A DNA stretch of 64,000 nucleotides from Streptomyces pseudovenezuelae (GCF_001513955.1 NZ_KQ948146.1:98476-162475), one strand, 5' to 3'. Positions 27,550 through 36,568 are shown, counted from the first letter of the stretch. Numbers and translations are program-made. The notes: generated by a model from the letters alone, not told the origin.

Positions 27550-28283
27550 GCCTCCCCTCCCAGCTCGGCGAGGCCCTTCACGACGATGTCCGCGCCGTGC
27601 TCGTACAGGGCGTCGGCCTGTCCGACGCGGTCGAGGCCGACGACGAACCCGAAGCCTCCCGCGCGGCCGGCGTCCATGCCGGCGAGGGCGTCCTCGAAGA
27701 CGGCGGAGCGGGGGGCGTCCAGGCCCAGGTCGTGGGCGGCGGCGAGGAAGGTGTCGGGGTGGGGCTTGCCGGGCAGCTTGCGCTCCGCCGCGACCACGCC
27801 GTCGATGCGTACGTCGAAGAGGTCCTCGGCGTCGATCGCGCGCAGTACGTCACGGCAGTTGGCGCTGGAGGAGACGATCGCGGTGCGCAGCCCCTGGGCG
27901 CGGGCCGCGCGGATGTAGGTCAGGGTGTCGTCGTAGGCCTCGACGCCGTCCGTGCGGATCTTCTCCAGCACGAGAGCGTTCTTGCGGTTGCCGAGGCCGT
28001 GGACCGTCTCCGCGCCCGGGGGGTCCTCCGGCTTCCCGTCCGGCAGTCCGATGCCGCGGGAGGCGAGGAAGGTGCGCACACCGTCGGCCCGCGGCAGGCC
28101 GTCGACGTACTCGTCGTAGTCGTGGTCGTCGAAAGGCCGGAAGTGTTCGCCCTCGCGTTCACGCAGGAACGCGTCGAACATCTCCTTCCACGCGGCCGCG
28201 TGTACGACGGCCGTCCTGGTGACGACCCCGTCGAGGTCGAACAGGCAGGCCTTGATCTCTTCTGGCAGACCGAGCTCCGTCAT
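27546..28283 (-). CDS. Beta-phosphoglucomutase-like HAD hydrolase
   Basis: A 245-residue HAD-superfamily protein that would convert beta-glucose 1-phosphate to glucose 6-phosphate. HAD motif I is FDLDGVVTRTA, where the catalytic Asp pair is present. Motif II is AIVSSSANC, motif III includes KLPGKPHPDTFL, and motif IV is AVFEDALAGMDAGRAGGFGFV. A cap domain lies between motifs I and II, as in PgmB. ATG 28283 is chosen by alignment of the N terminus; the ribosome binding site is weak. It is coupled to the GH65 gene by a 4-bp overlap, which is the usual pairing for these two enzymes. Confidence 0.9.
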   Translation of the reverse strand: MTELGLPEEIKACLFDLDGVVTRTAVVHAAAWKEMFDAFLREREGEHFRPFDDHDYDEYVDGLPRADGVRTFLASRGIGLPDGKPEDPPGAETVHGLGNRKNALVLEKIRTDGVEAYDDTLTYIRAARAQGLRTAIVSSSANCRDVLRAIDAEDLFDVRIDGVVAAERKLPGKPHPDTFLAAAHDLGLDAPRSAVFEDALAGMDAGRAGGFGFVVGLDRVGQADALYEHGADIVVKGLAELGGEA

Positions 28284-28325
28284 ACACAACCCGTTCCCTG
28301 CGAGGCGCGGTGTCAACAGACGGAT

Positions 28326-28766
28326 TCAGTCGTGCGGGAAGGAGTGGTGCTCGTGGGCCACCAGCCAGCGGCCGCGCTCCTTGCGCAGGCCGAAGGTGAG
28401 CCTGAGCCGGAAACCGGGGTGGGCGGCGAGTTCCTCCGGGGTGGCACAGCGCACCAGGGCGTGTGCGTAGGCGACGTCGGTCCCGGCGGTGATGTGGAGG
28501 GACTCGATGTCGAAGCAGGCGCCCTGGGCCTGCCACGCGAAGAACGGGGGCCAGGCCGCGCGGTAGGCGGCGAGGCCCCGGATGCCGTGGTGGGGCGGCG
28601 GCACGTCGAACATCACGAGGTCCTGGGCGTGGTCGGCGATCACGCCCGCGAGGTCGCCGCGGTGCACGGCCGCGGCCCAGCCGGTGATGAGGGCGCGGAT
28701 CTGCGCCTCGTCGTCGCCCGTGCCGGAGGTGTCCGAGGCGTCGGACTCGTCGGAGTACTGGGGCAC
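28326..28766 (-). CDS. NTF2/SnoaL-like protein
   Basis: A 146-residue single-domain protein with the SnoaL-like cone fold (IRALITGWAAAVHRGDLAGVIADHA, DVPPPHHGIRGLAAYRAAWPPFF). GTG 28766 has AAGGAG 8 nt upstream. It lies 42 bp upstream of the phosphoglucomutase gene on the same strand and may share its transcript. Proteins of this fold can be isomerases, hydrolases or ligand binders; no activity can be assigned. It is divergent from the kinase at 28844. Confidence 0.82.
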   Translation of the reverse strand: MPQYSDESDASDTSGTGDDEAQIRALITGWAAAVHRGDLAGVIADHAQDLVMFDVPPPHHGIRGLAAYRAAWPPFFAWQAQGACFDIESLHITAGTDVAYAHALVRCATPEELAAHPGFRLRLTFGLRKERGRWLVAHEHHSFPHD

Positions 28767-28843
28767 GACCGGGCTCCTTTCTCCCCCTTCCGCTCTCCAG
28801 GGTGCCTCGCCGGCCTGAAGTCCTCGAATGACACACTCGGCGT

Positions 28844-29500
28844 GTGCCGCTGACCTTCGACGACCTCGTGACCCGCGCGCGTTCCCTCGCCGAGCCCGGA
28901 GGGCGGGCCGTTCTCGGTGTCGCCGGCTCCCCCGGCGCGGGCAAGACGACCCTGGCCGAGCACTTGGTGCGGGCGCTCAACGGCTCCGGGGACCCCTGGG
29001 TGGCGCACGTCCCGATGGACGGCTTCCATCTGGCGGACGTGGAGCTGGACCGGCTCGGGCTGCGCGACCGCAAGGGGGCGCCCGAGACCTTCGACGCGGC
29101 GGGGTACGCGGCGCTGCTGCGGCGGCTGCGCGAGGAGACGGACGGGGACACCGTGTACGCGCCGGGCTTCGAGCGGGTCCTGGAGCAGCCGATCGCCGGG
29201 GCGATCCCGGTGCCGCCGACGGCCCGTCTGGTCGTCACCGAGGGGAACTACCTGCTGCTCGACACCGGGGCCTGGAGGCGCGTCCGGCCGGCCCTGGACG
29301 AGGTGTGGTTCTGCGCGCCGGACGAGGACGAGCGGGTGCGCCGGCTGGTCGCCCGGCACGAGGAGTTCGGCAAGACCCACGAGGAGGCGGTGGCGTGGGT
29401 GCGGCGCTCGGACCAGCGCAACGCGGAGCTGGTGGCGGCGACCCGGGACCGGGCCGACCTCGTGGTGCCGGTGTCGGCCCTGCCGCGCGTGGACGTGTGA
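28844..29500 (+). CDS. P-loop nucleoside/nucleotide kinase family protein
   Basis: A 218-residue kinase of the uridine-kinase/pantothenate-kinase fold. Walker A is GVAGSPGAGKTTLAEHL (about residues 26-42), the substrate segment is VPMDGFHLADVELDRLG, and a Walker B-like strand reads LVVTEGNYLLLD. RRLVARHEEFGKTHEEA forms the lid. Relatives are annotated as nucleoside kinases, and some act on sugars such as fructose, so a sugar-kinase role near the GH65 and uptake genes is possible. GTG 28844 is the start. A perfect hairpin follows the stop immediately. Confidence 0.85.
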   Translation: MPLTFDDLVTRARSLAEPGGRAVLGVAGSPGAGKTTLAEHLVRALNGSGDPWVAHVPMDGFHLADVELDRLGLRDRKGAPETFDAAGYAALLRRLREETDGDTVYAPGFERVLEQPIAGAIPVPPTARLVVTEGNYLLLDTGAWRRVRPALDEVWFCAPDEDERVRRLVARHEEFGKTHEEAVAWVRRSDQRNAELVAATRDRADLVVPVSALPRVDV

Positions 29501-29520
29501 GGGAGGGGGCGCCCCCTCCC
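29501..29520. terminator. Palindromic terminator between convergent genes
   Basis: A perfect 20-nt palindrome, GGGAGGGGGCGCCCCCTCCC, begins right after the kinase stop codon and 8 bp before the convergent gene's stop. It can form an 8-bp GC stem with a 4-nt loop. Confidence 0.8.
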
Positions 29521-29527
29521 CCGGGTG

Positions 29528-31360
29528 TCAGCAGGCGGACAGCGTCAGTTCCGGCTCGCCGTGGGCGTCGCCCGCCGGGTCGCCGATCCACGCCGTGAAC
29601 GCCTCGGTGCGTACCGTCAGTCCGGCCCCGTCGCGTGCGAAGGCCGCCGTCAGGACCGCGCCGGGGCCGTAGCGCACGGCGAAGGCGTGCAGGTCGTGCG
29701 GGGTGTCCGGGACGGGGCCGGCCTCCAGGGCCGTGGAGCTGACCAGGTGGCGCCAGCCCTCGTCGGGGTTGCCGTAGCCGCGGGGGTCGGCGGCCAGCGC
29801 GAAGGCGGCCTGCTCCTGGGTCGCCTCCGAGCGGGCGTCGAAGTGGTCGGTGCCCTCCGCCGCGGGGTGCGTCAGCCGCAGCGCGCCCACGGAGGTCACC
29901 TCGCCCTCGGCCGTGCGGCGCACCCGGTCGCCGTCGTCCTCGGCGTACGGCAGCCCGGCCAGGAGGTAGGGGGTGCCGGGGAGGCGTTCCACGGTGACCG
30001 TGGTCCACAGGCTGGTGCCGTCCGTGACGTACAGGGACTGCAGATGGCGCAGCACATGGTCGCGGCCGACGACCGGCTTGGTGACCAGCTTGGCCGCGAG
30101 GCCGTCGGTGCGCACGTCACGGACCCGGACCTCGCCCATGGGACGGCACAACAGGAAGCCGTCGACGACCGGGCCGAAGCCGTGCTGGCGGTTGACGGCG
30201 GCGGGCAGGTAGTAGGTGCCCGCGGCCTCGACGAGCGCCGGGGTCATCGCGGAGTCGAAGGCCACCGAGACCGTGCCCGCGCGCAGTTGGTGGCGGGCGG
30301 TCGTGGTGGACGGCTCCCGGTGCCAGCGTGTGGTGTCCTGGATCTGCCAGACCAGCATCCAGGCGAAGTGGCCGTCCACCCCGCCGTCCTCCTTGACCGC
30401 GTGCCGGGCCCAGCGGCTGTCGCCCCGGTAGCGGCCGAGGTCGGCGCCGACACGGGCGCCGAAGTAGCGCAGGCCGAGGACCGACTCGAAGGCGGAGTGC
30501 TGCTCGCTGTAGCGCGGACCGCCGTTGTCGAAGCCGCCGTTGGTCAGGCGGGCGTCGAGGTAGCGGGCCAGGGTGTCGCCGTCCTCGGCGAAGATCTCCT
30601 CGCCGCTGACCCGGTGGGCCTGGGCGAGGAAGGACAGGGAGATCGGGCCGTAGTTGTTGTCGTAGGCGCCGCCGTGCTCGGGGGGCAGGGCCGCGCCGCG
30701 GTCCACGACGCGGTGGGCGCGGATCTCGTCGCGGTACAGGCGCAGGGCCCGCGCGCGCACCGACTCCGCCTCCGGGCCCGGCAGATGGGCGGCCAGCATC
30801 AGGCCGCCGACCACACAGCCGATCGCCTGGTTGCCCGCCTCCTGCGGGTTGAAGAAGGTCGCCTCGGTCAGCCAGCGCCAGTATCCGCGGGCCACGTCGA
30901 GGAGTTCGGCCCGCGGGCCGTCGTCGACGAGCCCGTCCGCCGCGTCCAGCACGTTGACCGCCTGGAGCAGCGCCCACACCGTGCTCGGCCAGTCGCCGAT
31001 GGGGTGCGCGCCCGCCGCCAGGGTGTAACGGGCGTACGGCAGACCGGAGTTGCGCAGCTTCAGGTTCGGGTAGCCGGGATTGTCGTCCCGGTGGACCCGC
31101 TCGCGCAGATGGAAGGCGAGGCTGCGGGCGACCGCCTCCGGCAGTCTCGGGTCCTTGCCGCGCTGCCAGGCGAACGCGAGCAGGGAGGTGATGCCGAGCG
31201 AGGTGTCCCCGATGTCGTCGACGCAGTCGGGGTGTTCGAGGTTGCCCTCGGGCGTGAGGCGCGCGAGGGCCTGCTCGGTGACGTCGGCGAGGACGGCGTC
31301 GTACGCCTCCGGGCTGTCCGGCAGGTCGTGCAGCGGCGCGAGCTGGCGTGGGAGGTGCAA
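29528..31360 (-). CDS. Uncharacterised glycan-active-like protein, second of a pair
   Basis: About 610 residues, cytoplasmic (no signal peptide). The N-terminal half is helical, with aromatic motifs recalling an (alpha/alpha) toroid (DIGDTSLGITSLLAFAWQRG, YDNNYGPISLSFLAQAHRVSG, FDNGGPRYSEQHSAFESVLG). The C-terminal half (about 340 on) is beta-rich with GFGPVVDGFLLCRPMGEVRV. This architecture is shared by polysaccharide lyases and some glycosidases, but I cannot assign a family. TTG 31360 is preferred because GAAGGG lies 9 nt upstream; GTG 31393 would overlap the preceding gene and lacks a signal. It follows that gene by 13 bp and is the last gene of the uptake operon. Confidence 0.65.
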   Translation of the reverse strand: MHLPRQLAPLHDLPDSPEAYDAVLADVTEQALARLTPEGNLEHPDCVDDIGDTSLGITSLLAFAWQRGKDPRLPEAVARSLAFHLRERVHRDDNPGYPNLKLRNSGLPYARYTLAAGAHPIGDWPSTVWALLQAVNVLDAADGLVDDGPRAELLDVARGYWRWLTEATFFNPQEAGNQAIGCVVGGLMLAAHLPGPEAESVRARALRLYRDEIRAHRVVDRGAALPPEHGGAYDNNYGPISLSFLAQAHRVSGEEIFAEDGDTLARYLDARLTNGGFDNGGPRYSEQHSAFESVLGLRYFGARVGADLGRYRGDSRWARHAVKEDGGVDGHFAWMLVWQIQDTTRWHREPSTTTARHQLRAGTVSVAFDSAMTPALVEAAGTYYLPAAVNRQHGFGPVVDGFLLCRPMGEVRVRDVRTDGLAAKLVTKPVVGRDHVLRHLQSLYVTDGTSLWTTVTVERLPGTPYLLAGLPYAEDDGDRVRRTAEGEVTSVGALRLTHPAAEGTDHFDARSEATQEQAAFALAADPRGYGNPDEGWRHLVSSTALEAGPVPDTPHDLHAFAVRYGPGAVLTAAFARDGAGLTVRTEAFTAWIGDPAGDAHGEPELTLSAC

Positions 31361-31373
31361 GGAGATCAGCCCT

Positions 31374-33065
31374 TCATGCCGGGGAGCCGGCACGCAGTGT
31401 GAGAGTCAGTGTCTGCGGTCCGTGCCCGCCGAGGTGGACGCGGTTCCCGGTCGTCGCGTCGGTGCCGCCGGCCACGGTGTAGTCCTGCCCGGGGTCGTAG
31501 CGCAGCACCTCGCTCCGGTCCGGGCCGACGAGCGGTTCGCCCGTCTCGACGACGGCCTCGACCCGGATCTCGTCGTCGCCGACGCGGTAGGTCAGGGGCT
31601 CGGTCGTCATGCACCAGCGTCCGTCGCCGAGCGGTACGGCGCCCTGCGGCTCGCCGCCCGGCCGGAAGGTCAGTTCGAGGGACCACGGCACCGACGGGCC
31701 GCTGATGTCGATCCGCAGGTCGGCCCCGTCGTCCCGCAGGTCGACCTCGACCCGCGTGGTGTGGGAGACCTCGTCCTGGGGGCGGTTGGGGAAGTCCATC
31801 GCCGCGGAGAAACGGCCCTCGTCCACCAGACGGTAGGTGCCGTCGTCGCGCCTGCGGTCCTTCGGGAGCGGCTGGTAGTAGGCGCTGGTGAGGGTCTGGG
31901 TGAGCCGGTACCGGTGGTCGGCGAGCCGTTCCGTCTCGGCGGCGCGGAACGGGCCCAGGTCGAAGAAGCCGCGGGAGAGCCGGACCGCGTCGAGGACCGC
32001 GGCACCGGCGAACAGGCGCAGGAAGGTGGGGTTGCAGGCCAGGCCCGAGCGGATGCGCCGGTGCTCGGGCACGTCTGAACCGCCGTACACGACGGTGTGC
32101 GCGGTCTCCGAGACGTGGGCGGCGAGGCGTGCGGTGGGGAGGTACCGGTCGCGCGGGAGTTCCTCCGGGTCCGGAGCGGGCAGGGCGCGTGCCAGATCCG
32201 GGGTGAGGAGGGTCTGGGCGAGCAGGTCGGGATCGTGGATGCCGTCGGCGGCCGCCAGACGGGCCGCGCGGGCGAAGTCGCCCCGGCCGGTGCGGATCGC
32301 GAGCAGCCGGTAGTGCGGCAGGTAGGGCCACAGCGCGAACGACTGCCTCTGGTCCTGGCGGCGCGAGTGGACGGTCTCCACCGTGCCGTCCGGCCTGATC
32401 AGGTCCAGGGTCGCGGTGAGGTTGCGTTCGACGGCGTCCACCAGCTCGGGACGCCCGAGCACCTCGGCCAGCAGCAGCAGCGCCGGGTTGGTCACGATGG
32501 ACGCGTAGACGGCGCTGCGTTCCGAGTACAGGCCGTCGGCGTCGATGTCGACGCCCTCGGCGAGCCACTCCTCGGCGCGGGCGAGCAGCCGGTGGTCGGG
32601 GAACGAGCGGTGCAGCCGGGCCAGCGCCGCGGACAGCTCCCAGCGGTGGTTGGGGGTGTGCACCCCACCGGTCAGGAGGCTCGCGGTGGCGGCGCCGGCG
32701 ATCTCGGCGAGCGCGGCCGTGACGTCGGCGAGTTCGGGCCCCGCGGCCGCCGCCAGGACGTGCGCGTCGCACACGTCGTTGACGGTGAACGCGGAGTCCG
32801 GCGGCGACTGGACGTTGTCGCCGCCCGCGAAGAGGCCGGAGGGCGTCTGCACGGACCGCAGGGCACGCAGGTGGGTCAGCGCGCCGGCGACGGCCCGCTC
32901 GCTGCCGTGCAGGGCCGACTCCGGCGAGCGGTACGCCGCGACCAGGGTCTTCACCCGCCGGGCCAGGGCGCGGTGCGGCTCGATGAACTCCGCCGACGGG
33001 TCGGCCGACCCGTCGGCTGCGAGCGCTGCCGCGCGGACGAACTCGTGGTCGAGCGGGAACGGCAA
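31374..33065 (-). CDS. Uncharacterised toroid-plus-beta-sandwich protein, candidate glycan lyase or hydrolase
   Basis: About 563 residues, no signal peptide. The helical N-terminal part (to about 370) contains DSAFTVNDVCDAHVLAAAAG and GGVHTPNHRWELSAALARLH; an NHRW motif of this kind occurs in heparinase-like and related polysaccharide lyases. SRRQDQRQSFALWPYLPHY and RSGLACNPTFLRLF follow. The rest is a beta-sandwich (WSLELTFRPGGEPQG, HGPQTLTLTLRAG). I read it as an intracellular oligosaccharide lyase or hydrolase of unknown family. TTG 33065 has AAGGA 7 nt upstream and begins 2 bp after the permease stop, so it is tightly coupled to uptake. Confidence 0.65.
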   Translation of the reverse strand: MPFPLDHEFVRAAALAADGSADPSAEFIEPHRALARRVKTLVAAYRSPESALHGSERAVAGALTHLRALRSVQTPSGLFAGGDNVQSPPDSAFTVNDVCDAHVLAAAAGPELADVTAALAEIAGAATASLLTGGVHTPNHRWELSAALARLHRSFPDHRLLARAEEWLAEGVDIDADGLYSERSAVYASIVTNPALLLLAEVLGRPELVDAVERNLTATLDLIRPDGTVETVHSRRQDQRQSFALWPYLPHYRLLAIRTGRGDFARAARLAAADGIHDPDLLAQTLLTPDLARALPAPDPEELPRDRYLPTARLAAHVSETAHTVVYGGSDVPEHRRIRSGLACNPTFLRLFAGAAVLDAVRLSRGFFDLGPFRAAETERLADHRYRLTQTLTSAYYQPLPKDRRRDDGTYRLVDEGRFSAAMDFPNRPQDEVSHTTRVEVDLRDDGADLRIDISGPSVPWSLELTFRPGGEPQGAVPLGDGRWCMTTEPLTYRVGDDEIRVEAVVETGEPLVGPDRSEVLRYDPGQDYTVAGGTDATTGNRVHLGGHGPQTLTLTLRAGSPA

Positions 33066-33067
33066 GG

Positions 33068-33970
33068 TCAGTCCTTCAGTCCGGCGTTGATGTCGGCACC
33101 CATGACGTACTTCTGGAAGACCAGGAAGATCGCGATCAGCGGGATCATCGAGATGACCGACGCGCCCAGCAGGACCGACCAGTTGATGTTCTGCGCGCCG
33201 ACGATGCTCTGGATGCCGATCTGGACGGTGAACTTGTTGGGGTCGTTCAGCATCAGCAGCGGCCAGATGTAGTCGTTCCAGCGCCACTGGAAGGACAGGA
33301 TGGCGAGGGTCAGCATGATGGGCCGGGAGAGCGGCACCATGATCCGCAGGAAGATCGACAGCTCCTTGGCGCCGTCGATGCGCGCGGCTTCCACGAGTTC
33401 GTCGGGGACCGTCAGGAAGAACTGGCGGAACATGAAGCAGCCGGTCGCCGTGAGCACGGCCGGGAGGATGATGCCGGCGAACGAGTTGTAGAGGCCGAGG
33501 TTGCGGACCACCAGGAACTCCGGGGCGAGCATGACCTCGCCCGGCAGCATCGTGGTGGCCAGGATGCAGATGAAGAACGCCTTGAGCCATCTGTTGTCGT
33601 ACTTGGCCAGCGCGTATCCGGTGCAGCAGCTGACCCCCACCGTGAGGATCGTCGTGATCACACACACGAGGGCCGTGTTGATGAAGTACTGGGAGAAGTT
33701 GGCGCTGTCCCACGCCGCTCTGAACCCGGACAGGGTGGGGTTGTGCGGGACCAGCGTCAGCGGATAGGAGAACAGGTCGCTGGCCGGCTTGAAGGAGCTG
33801 AGGACGAACCACAGCACCGGGAAGCCGTACAGGCACGCCATGATCCACAGCAGTGTCGTCGCGGACACCGCCTGCCGGAGCCCACCACTGGCCGTCTTGC
33901 GGGGACGCTTCCCGGGGACTCGCCGTCCGGAGCCGACGTCGGCCGGGCGCGGGATGTCTGTGGTTGTCAT
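33068..33970 (-). CDS. Sugar ABC transporter permease (MalG type)
   Basis: A 300-residue inner-membrane permease with six hydrophobic segments after a basic N-terminal tail. The EAA loop that contacts the ATPase is EAARIDGAKELSIFLRIMVPLSRP (in the segment near residue 195-220). The N-terminal end of the periplasmic loop (LSGFRAAWDSANFSQYFINT) is typical of the CUT1 MalG class. ATG 33970 overlaps the stop of the partner permease gene (ATGA). Together with that partner and the lipoprotein it imports an oligosaccharide; no ATPase gene is present in the operon. Confidence 0.93.
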   Translation of the reverse strand: MTTTDIPRPADVGSGRRVPGKRPRKTASGGLRQAVSATTLLWIMACLYGFPVLWFVLSSFKPASDLFSYPLTLVPHNPTLSGFRAAWDSANFSQYFINTALVCVITTILTVGVSCCTGYALAKYDNRWLKAFFICILATTMLPGEVMLAPEFLVVRNLGLYNSFAGIILPAVLTATGCFMFRQFFLTVPDELVEAARIDGAKELSIFLRIMVPLSRPIMLTLAILSFQWRWNDYIWPLLMLNDPNKFTVQIGIQSIVGAQNINWSVLLGASVISMIPLIAIFLVFQKYVMGADINAGLKD

Positions 33971-34887
33971 CGGTTCTCCACCCGCCGGTTGACGATCAGC
34001 TGGACGACCGCGACGGCCATCAGGATGAGCATGAGCACGAAGGACGCGGCGCTCGCGTAGCCGATCTGGCCCCGTTTGAAGCCGGTCTCGTAGATGTACT
34101 GGACGAGCAGGTTGTTCGAGGTGCCGGGTCCGCCGTTGTTGAGGGCGACGAACACCGGGTACTCCTTCATCGAGTTGATCGTGTTGAGCAGGATCACGAT
34201 GAACGAGGTGGGCGCGATGCTCGGCAGCGTGATGCTGAAGAACTGGCGCCAGGGGCCGGCGCCGTCGAGCGAGGCGGCCTCGTAGTACGACACCGGCACG
34301 TTCTTGATCGCCGCGATGAACAGCAGCATGGTGAAACCGGTCCAGGCCCAGGCCGCCGCCATCACCACCACGAGCAACGAGAGGTCCGCGTTGGACTGCC
34401 ACGGAACGGCGTCCCCGCCGAACTTCTCGATGATGTAGTTCACCAGGCCGAAGTTCTCGCCGAACATCCACCGCCACAGGACACCCACGACGATGGGCGA
34501 CAGCAGCCACGGGATGAAGAAGAGGACACGGGCGACCGACCCGCCCTTGGCGTGCTTGCTCACCACCAGGTTGGCGGCGAGCAGGGAGACCACGAAGTTC
34601 AGCGGGACGAAGAGGACGGTGTACAGCAGCGTCCGGGTCAGCGCGTCGTAGAACGTGGAGTCCCCGAACAGGTTCTGGTAGTTGTCCAGCCCGACCCACT
34701 GGAACACCCCCACGCCCGTGTAGTTCGTGAAGGAGTAGATGAGCCCGATCACCGCCGGCCAGACGAAGAACAGCGCGAAGAGCACGACGTTGGCCGCGAT
34801 GAGGACGAGCGGCGCAAGGGTGTACTTACTGCGTCTCCTGGGCGGACTCGGCGGGCTCACAGACACGTCCGAGGCGCGTTTTGTCAT
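33967..34887 (-). CDS. Sugar ABC transporter permease (MalF type)
   Basis: A 306-residue permease with six transmembrane segments. The EAA motif reads EAASLDGAGPWRQFFSITLPSI and the following FIVILLNTINSMKEYPVFVALNNGGPG is typical of CUT1 MalF proteins. ATG 34887 has an AGGAAG element close upstream. It lies 125 bp after the solute-binding protein gene and overlaps the MalG-type gene by 4 bp. Confidence 0.93.
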   Translation of the reverse strand: MTKRASDVSVSPPSPPRRRSKYTLAPLVLIAANVVLFALFFVWPAVIGLIYSFTNYTGVGVFQWVGLDNYQNLFGDSTFYDALTRTLLYTVLFVPLNFVVSLLAANLVVSKHAKGGSVARVLFFIPWLLSPIVVGVLWRWMFGENFGLVNYIIEKFGGDAVPWQSNADLSLLVVVMAAAWAWTGFTMLLFIAAIKNVPVSYYEAASLDGAGPWRQFFSITLPSIAPTSFIVILLNTINSMKEYPVFVALNNGGPGTSNNLLVQYIYETGFKRGQIGYASAASFVLMLILMAVAVVQLIVNRRVENR

Positions 34888-35012
34888 CTTCCTGACTCCG
34901 TGCTGGTGGAAGGGGATTGCGGTGGGCTCGGGCCGTGAGCCCTGCGACACGTGGGCGGCCGGGCCGGGCGGCGGGGTCGGGACACCGCCGCCCGGGCGCT
35001 GGTGGCCTGTGA

Positions 35013-36335
35013 TCAGCCGCCGACCTGCTGGTTGTAGCCGTCCACGATGTTCTGCAGGGCCTTGTCGGCCGACTGCTGGCCGTTGATCGCCTTGCCGAGC
35101 TCCGTCTTGGTCGGGTCCTCGGTGATGCTCTTGCCCTTCAGCACCCAGTTCGTCTGCGCGCTGTTGAAGTAGCCGGAGATCGGGGCGTAGAGCGGGATCT
35201 CCTCGTTGTAGAGCTTGAACGCCGCCTGCGCCGCATCGGACTTGAAGGGGTACGTCGGGTTCAGACCGCTCTCGACCGGCAGGAAGCCGGACGCCTCGCA
35301 CAGGGCCTTGTAGTGGGCCGGCTCGTACAGCCAGGACAGGAACTTCGTCGCGGCCTTGGACGCGTCGCCGTTGTTGTTGAAGCCGACCACCATGCCGCCG
35401 CTGTTGACGTCACTGGCCTGCACCGGCTGGGCGGGGGTCGGGACGCTGGCCCACTCGAACTTCTTGATGCTGTCCGCGAAGGAGGCGACCTGCCACACGC
35501 CGGACCAGTAGGCGACCACGTCACCGCTCTGGAACATGGCGGACGGGTCGGCGCCGCTGGTCCACACCGACTTCGGCATGGTCTTGTCGTCGTTCCATCC
35601 GACGAAGGTGTTCACGGCCTTCTTGGTCGCCGCGTCCACCGAGAACTTGCCGGAGTCGTCGGCGTGGACGTACTTGCCGCCCATCTCGTACACCATGGCG
35701 CGCAGCCGCGAGGGCGACTGGTCGAAGGTCAGGGAGTACTTGGCGCCGGTCTTCTCGCGGACCTTGTTGGCCGCGGCGATGAAGTCGGTCCAGGTCCAGG
35801 TCTTCGACGGCTCGGTCGGGAAGGAGACGCCCGCCTTCTCGAACAGCGACTTGTTGATGAACAGGCCGGACGCGGTGACGTCCGAGGGGATGGACAGCAC
35901 CTTCCCGGACGAGTCCTTCGCGAGGAAGTTCTGGTTGATGTTGTTGCTCTTCTTGTTGGCGATGGAGCTGAGGTCGATCAGCTTGCTCGACCAGATCGGG
36001 TCCAGCGCCGGCACGGCCGCCACGTCGGGCAGGGAGTTCGCCTGCGCGGCGTTGTGCAGCTTCGTGGTGTAGCCGTCGTAGGGAATGTTGACGAGCTTGA
36101 GGTTGACGCCGGTTTCCTTCTTGTACTGCGCCACCATCTTCTTCCAGCCCGCGTCCTGCCCCGGAACCGTGGAGATCCAGAACGTCAGCGACTTGGAAGT
36201 GCCGCCGGAGCCGGAGTCCCCGCCACAGGCGGTGAGCGTCAGGGCACCTGCCGTGAGAGCGGCAGCGAGGGAAACCAGGCGGCGCGTGCCGCCGCGGCCG
36301 AGTCGGCGAGAGCGCCGCACACCCACAGTGGTCAT
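35013..36335 (-). CDS. Sugar ABC transporter solute-binding lipoprotein
   Basis: A 440-residue extracytoplasmic binding protein with an arginine-rich N-region and a lipobox ending LTLTAC (lipidated Cys37). The mature protein has the CUT1 family-1 fold: KSLTFWISTVPGQDAGWKKMV, NSLPDVAAVPALDPIW, the hinge FINKSLFEKAGVSFP and VAYWSGVWQVASF. It should capture an oligosaccharide and deliver it to the two permeases downstream. ATG 36335 has AAGGGA 7 nt upstream. The promoter region carries a LacI-type operator at 36569-36581. Confidence 0.93.
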   Translation of the reverse strand: MTTVGVRRSRRLGRGGTRRLVSLAAALTAGALTLTACGGDSGSGGTSKSLTFWISTVPGQDAGWKKMVAQYKKETGVNLKLVNIPYDGYTTKLHNAAQANSLPDVAAVPALDPIWSSKLIDLSSIANKKSNNINQNFLAKDSSGKVLSIPSDVTASGLFINKSLFEKAGVSFPTEPSKTWTWTDFIAAANKVREKTGAKYSLTFDQSPSRLRAMVYEMGGKYVHADDSGKFSVDAATKKAVNTFVGWNDDKTMPKSVWTSGADPSAMFQSGDVVAYWSGVWQVASFADSIKKFEWASVPTPAQPVQASDVNSGGMVVGFNNNGDASKAATKFLSWLYEPAHYKALCEASGFLPVESGLNPTYPFKSDAAQAAFKLYNEEIPLYAPISGYFNSAQTNWVLKGKSITEDPTKTELGKAINGQQSADKALQNIVDGYNQQVGG

Positions 36336-36568
36336 CTTCGATCCCTTTTTTTCGTCGTAGGGGACGGAGCACGGCGCCGACGGAGGCGGCACTGGTGCAG
36401 TTTGCAGGAGGTTTGCTTTCCGAGGGCGCGGCCTCGCCCGGCCGCGTCATCCTGACGGACAAGGGTCCCCGGCCGCTGTGGCCGCCACCGCACGGGCACG
36501 CCCTCGTGCGGTTGCCGTACGTCGAGTACGGGCGGGACGCTCGCCCAAGCCGGCGTCCCGGCCGACTT

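Noticed and set aside
31374-33848. An 824-residue frame joining a permease region and a toroid protein
   Set aside because: The first 260 residues are antisense-like nonsense in the permease; TTG 33065 with AAGGA begins the true protein.
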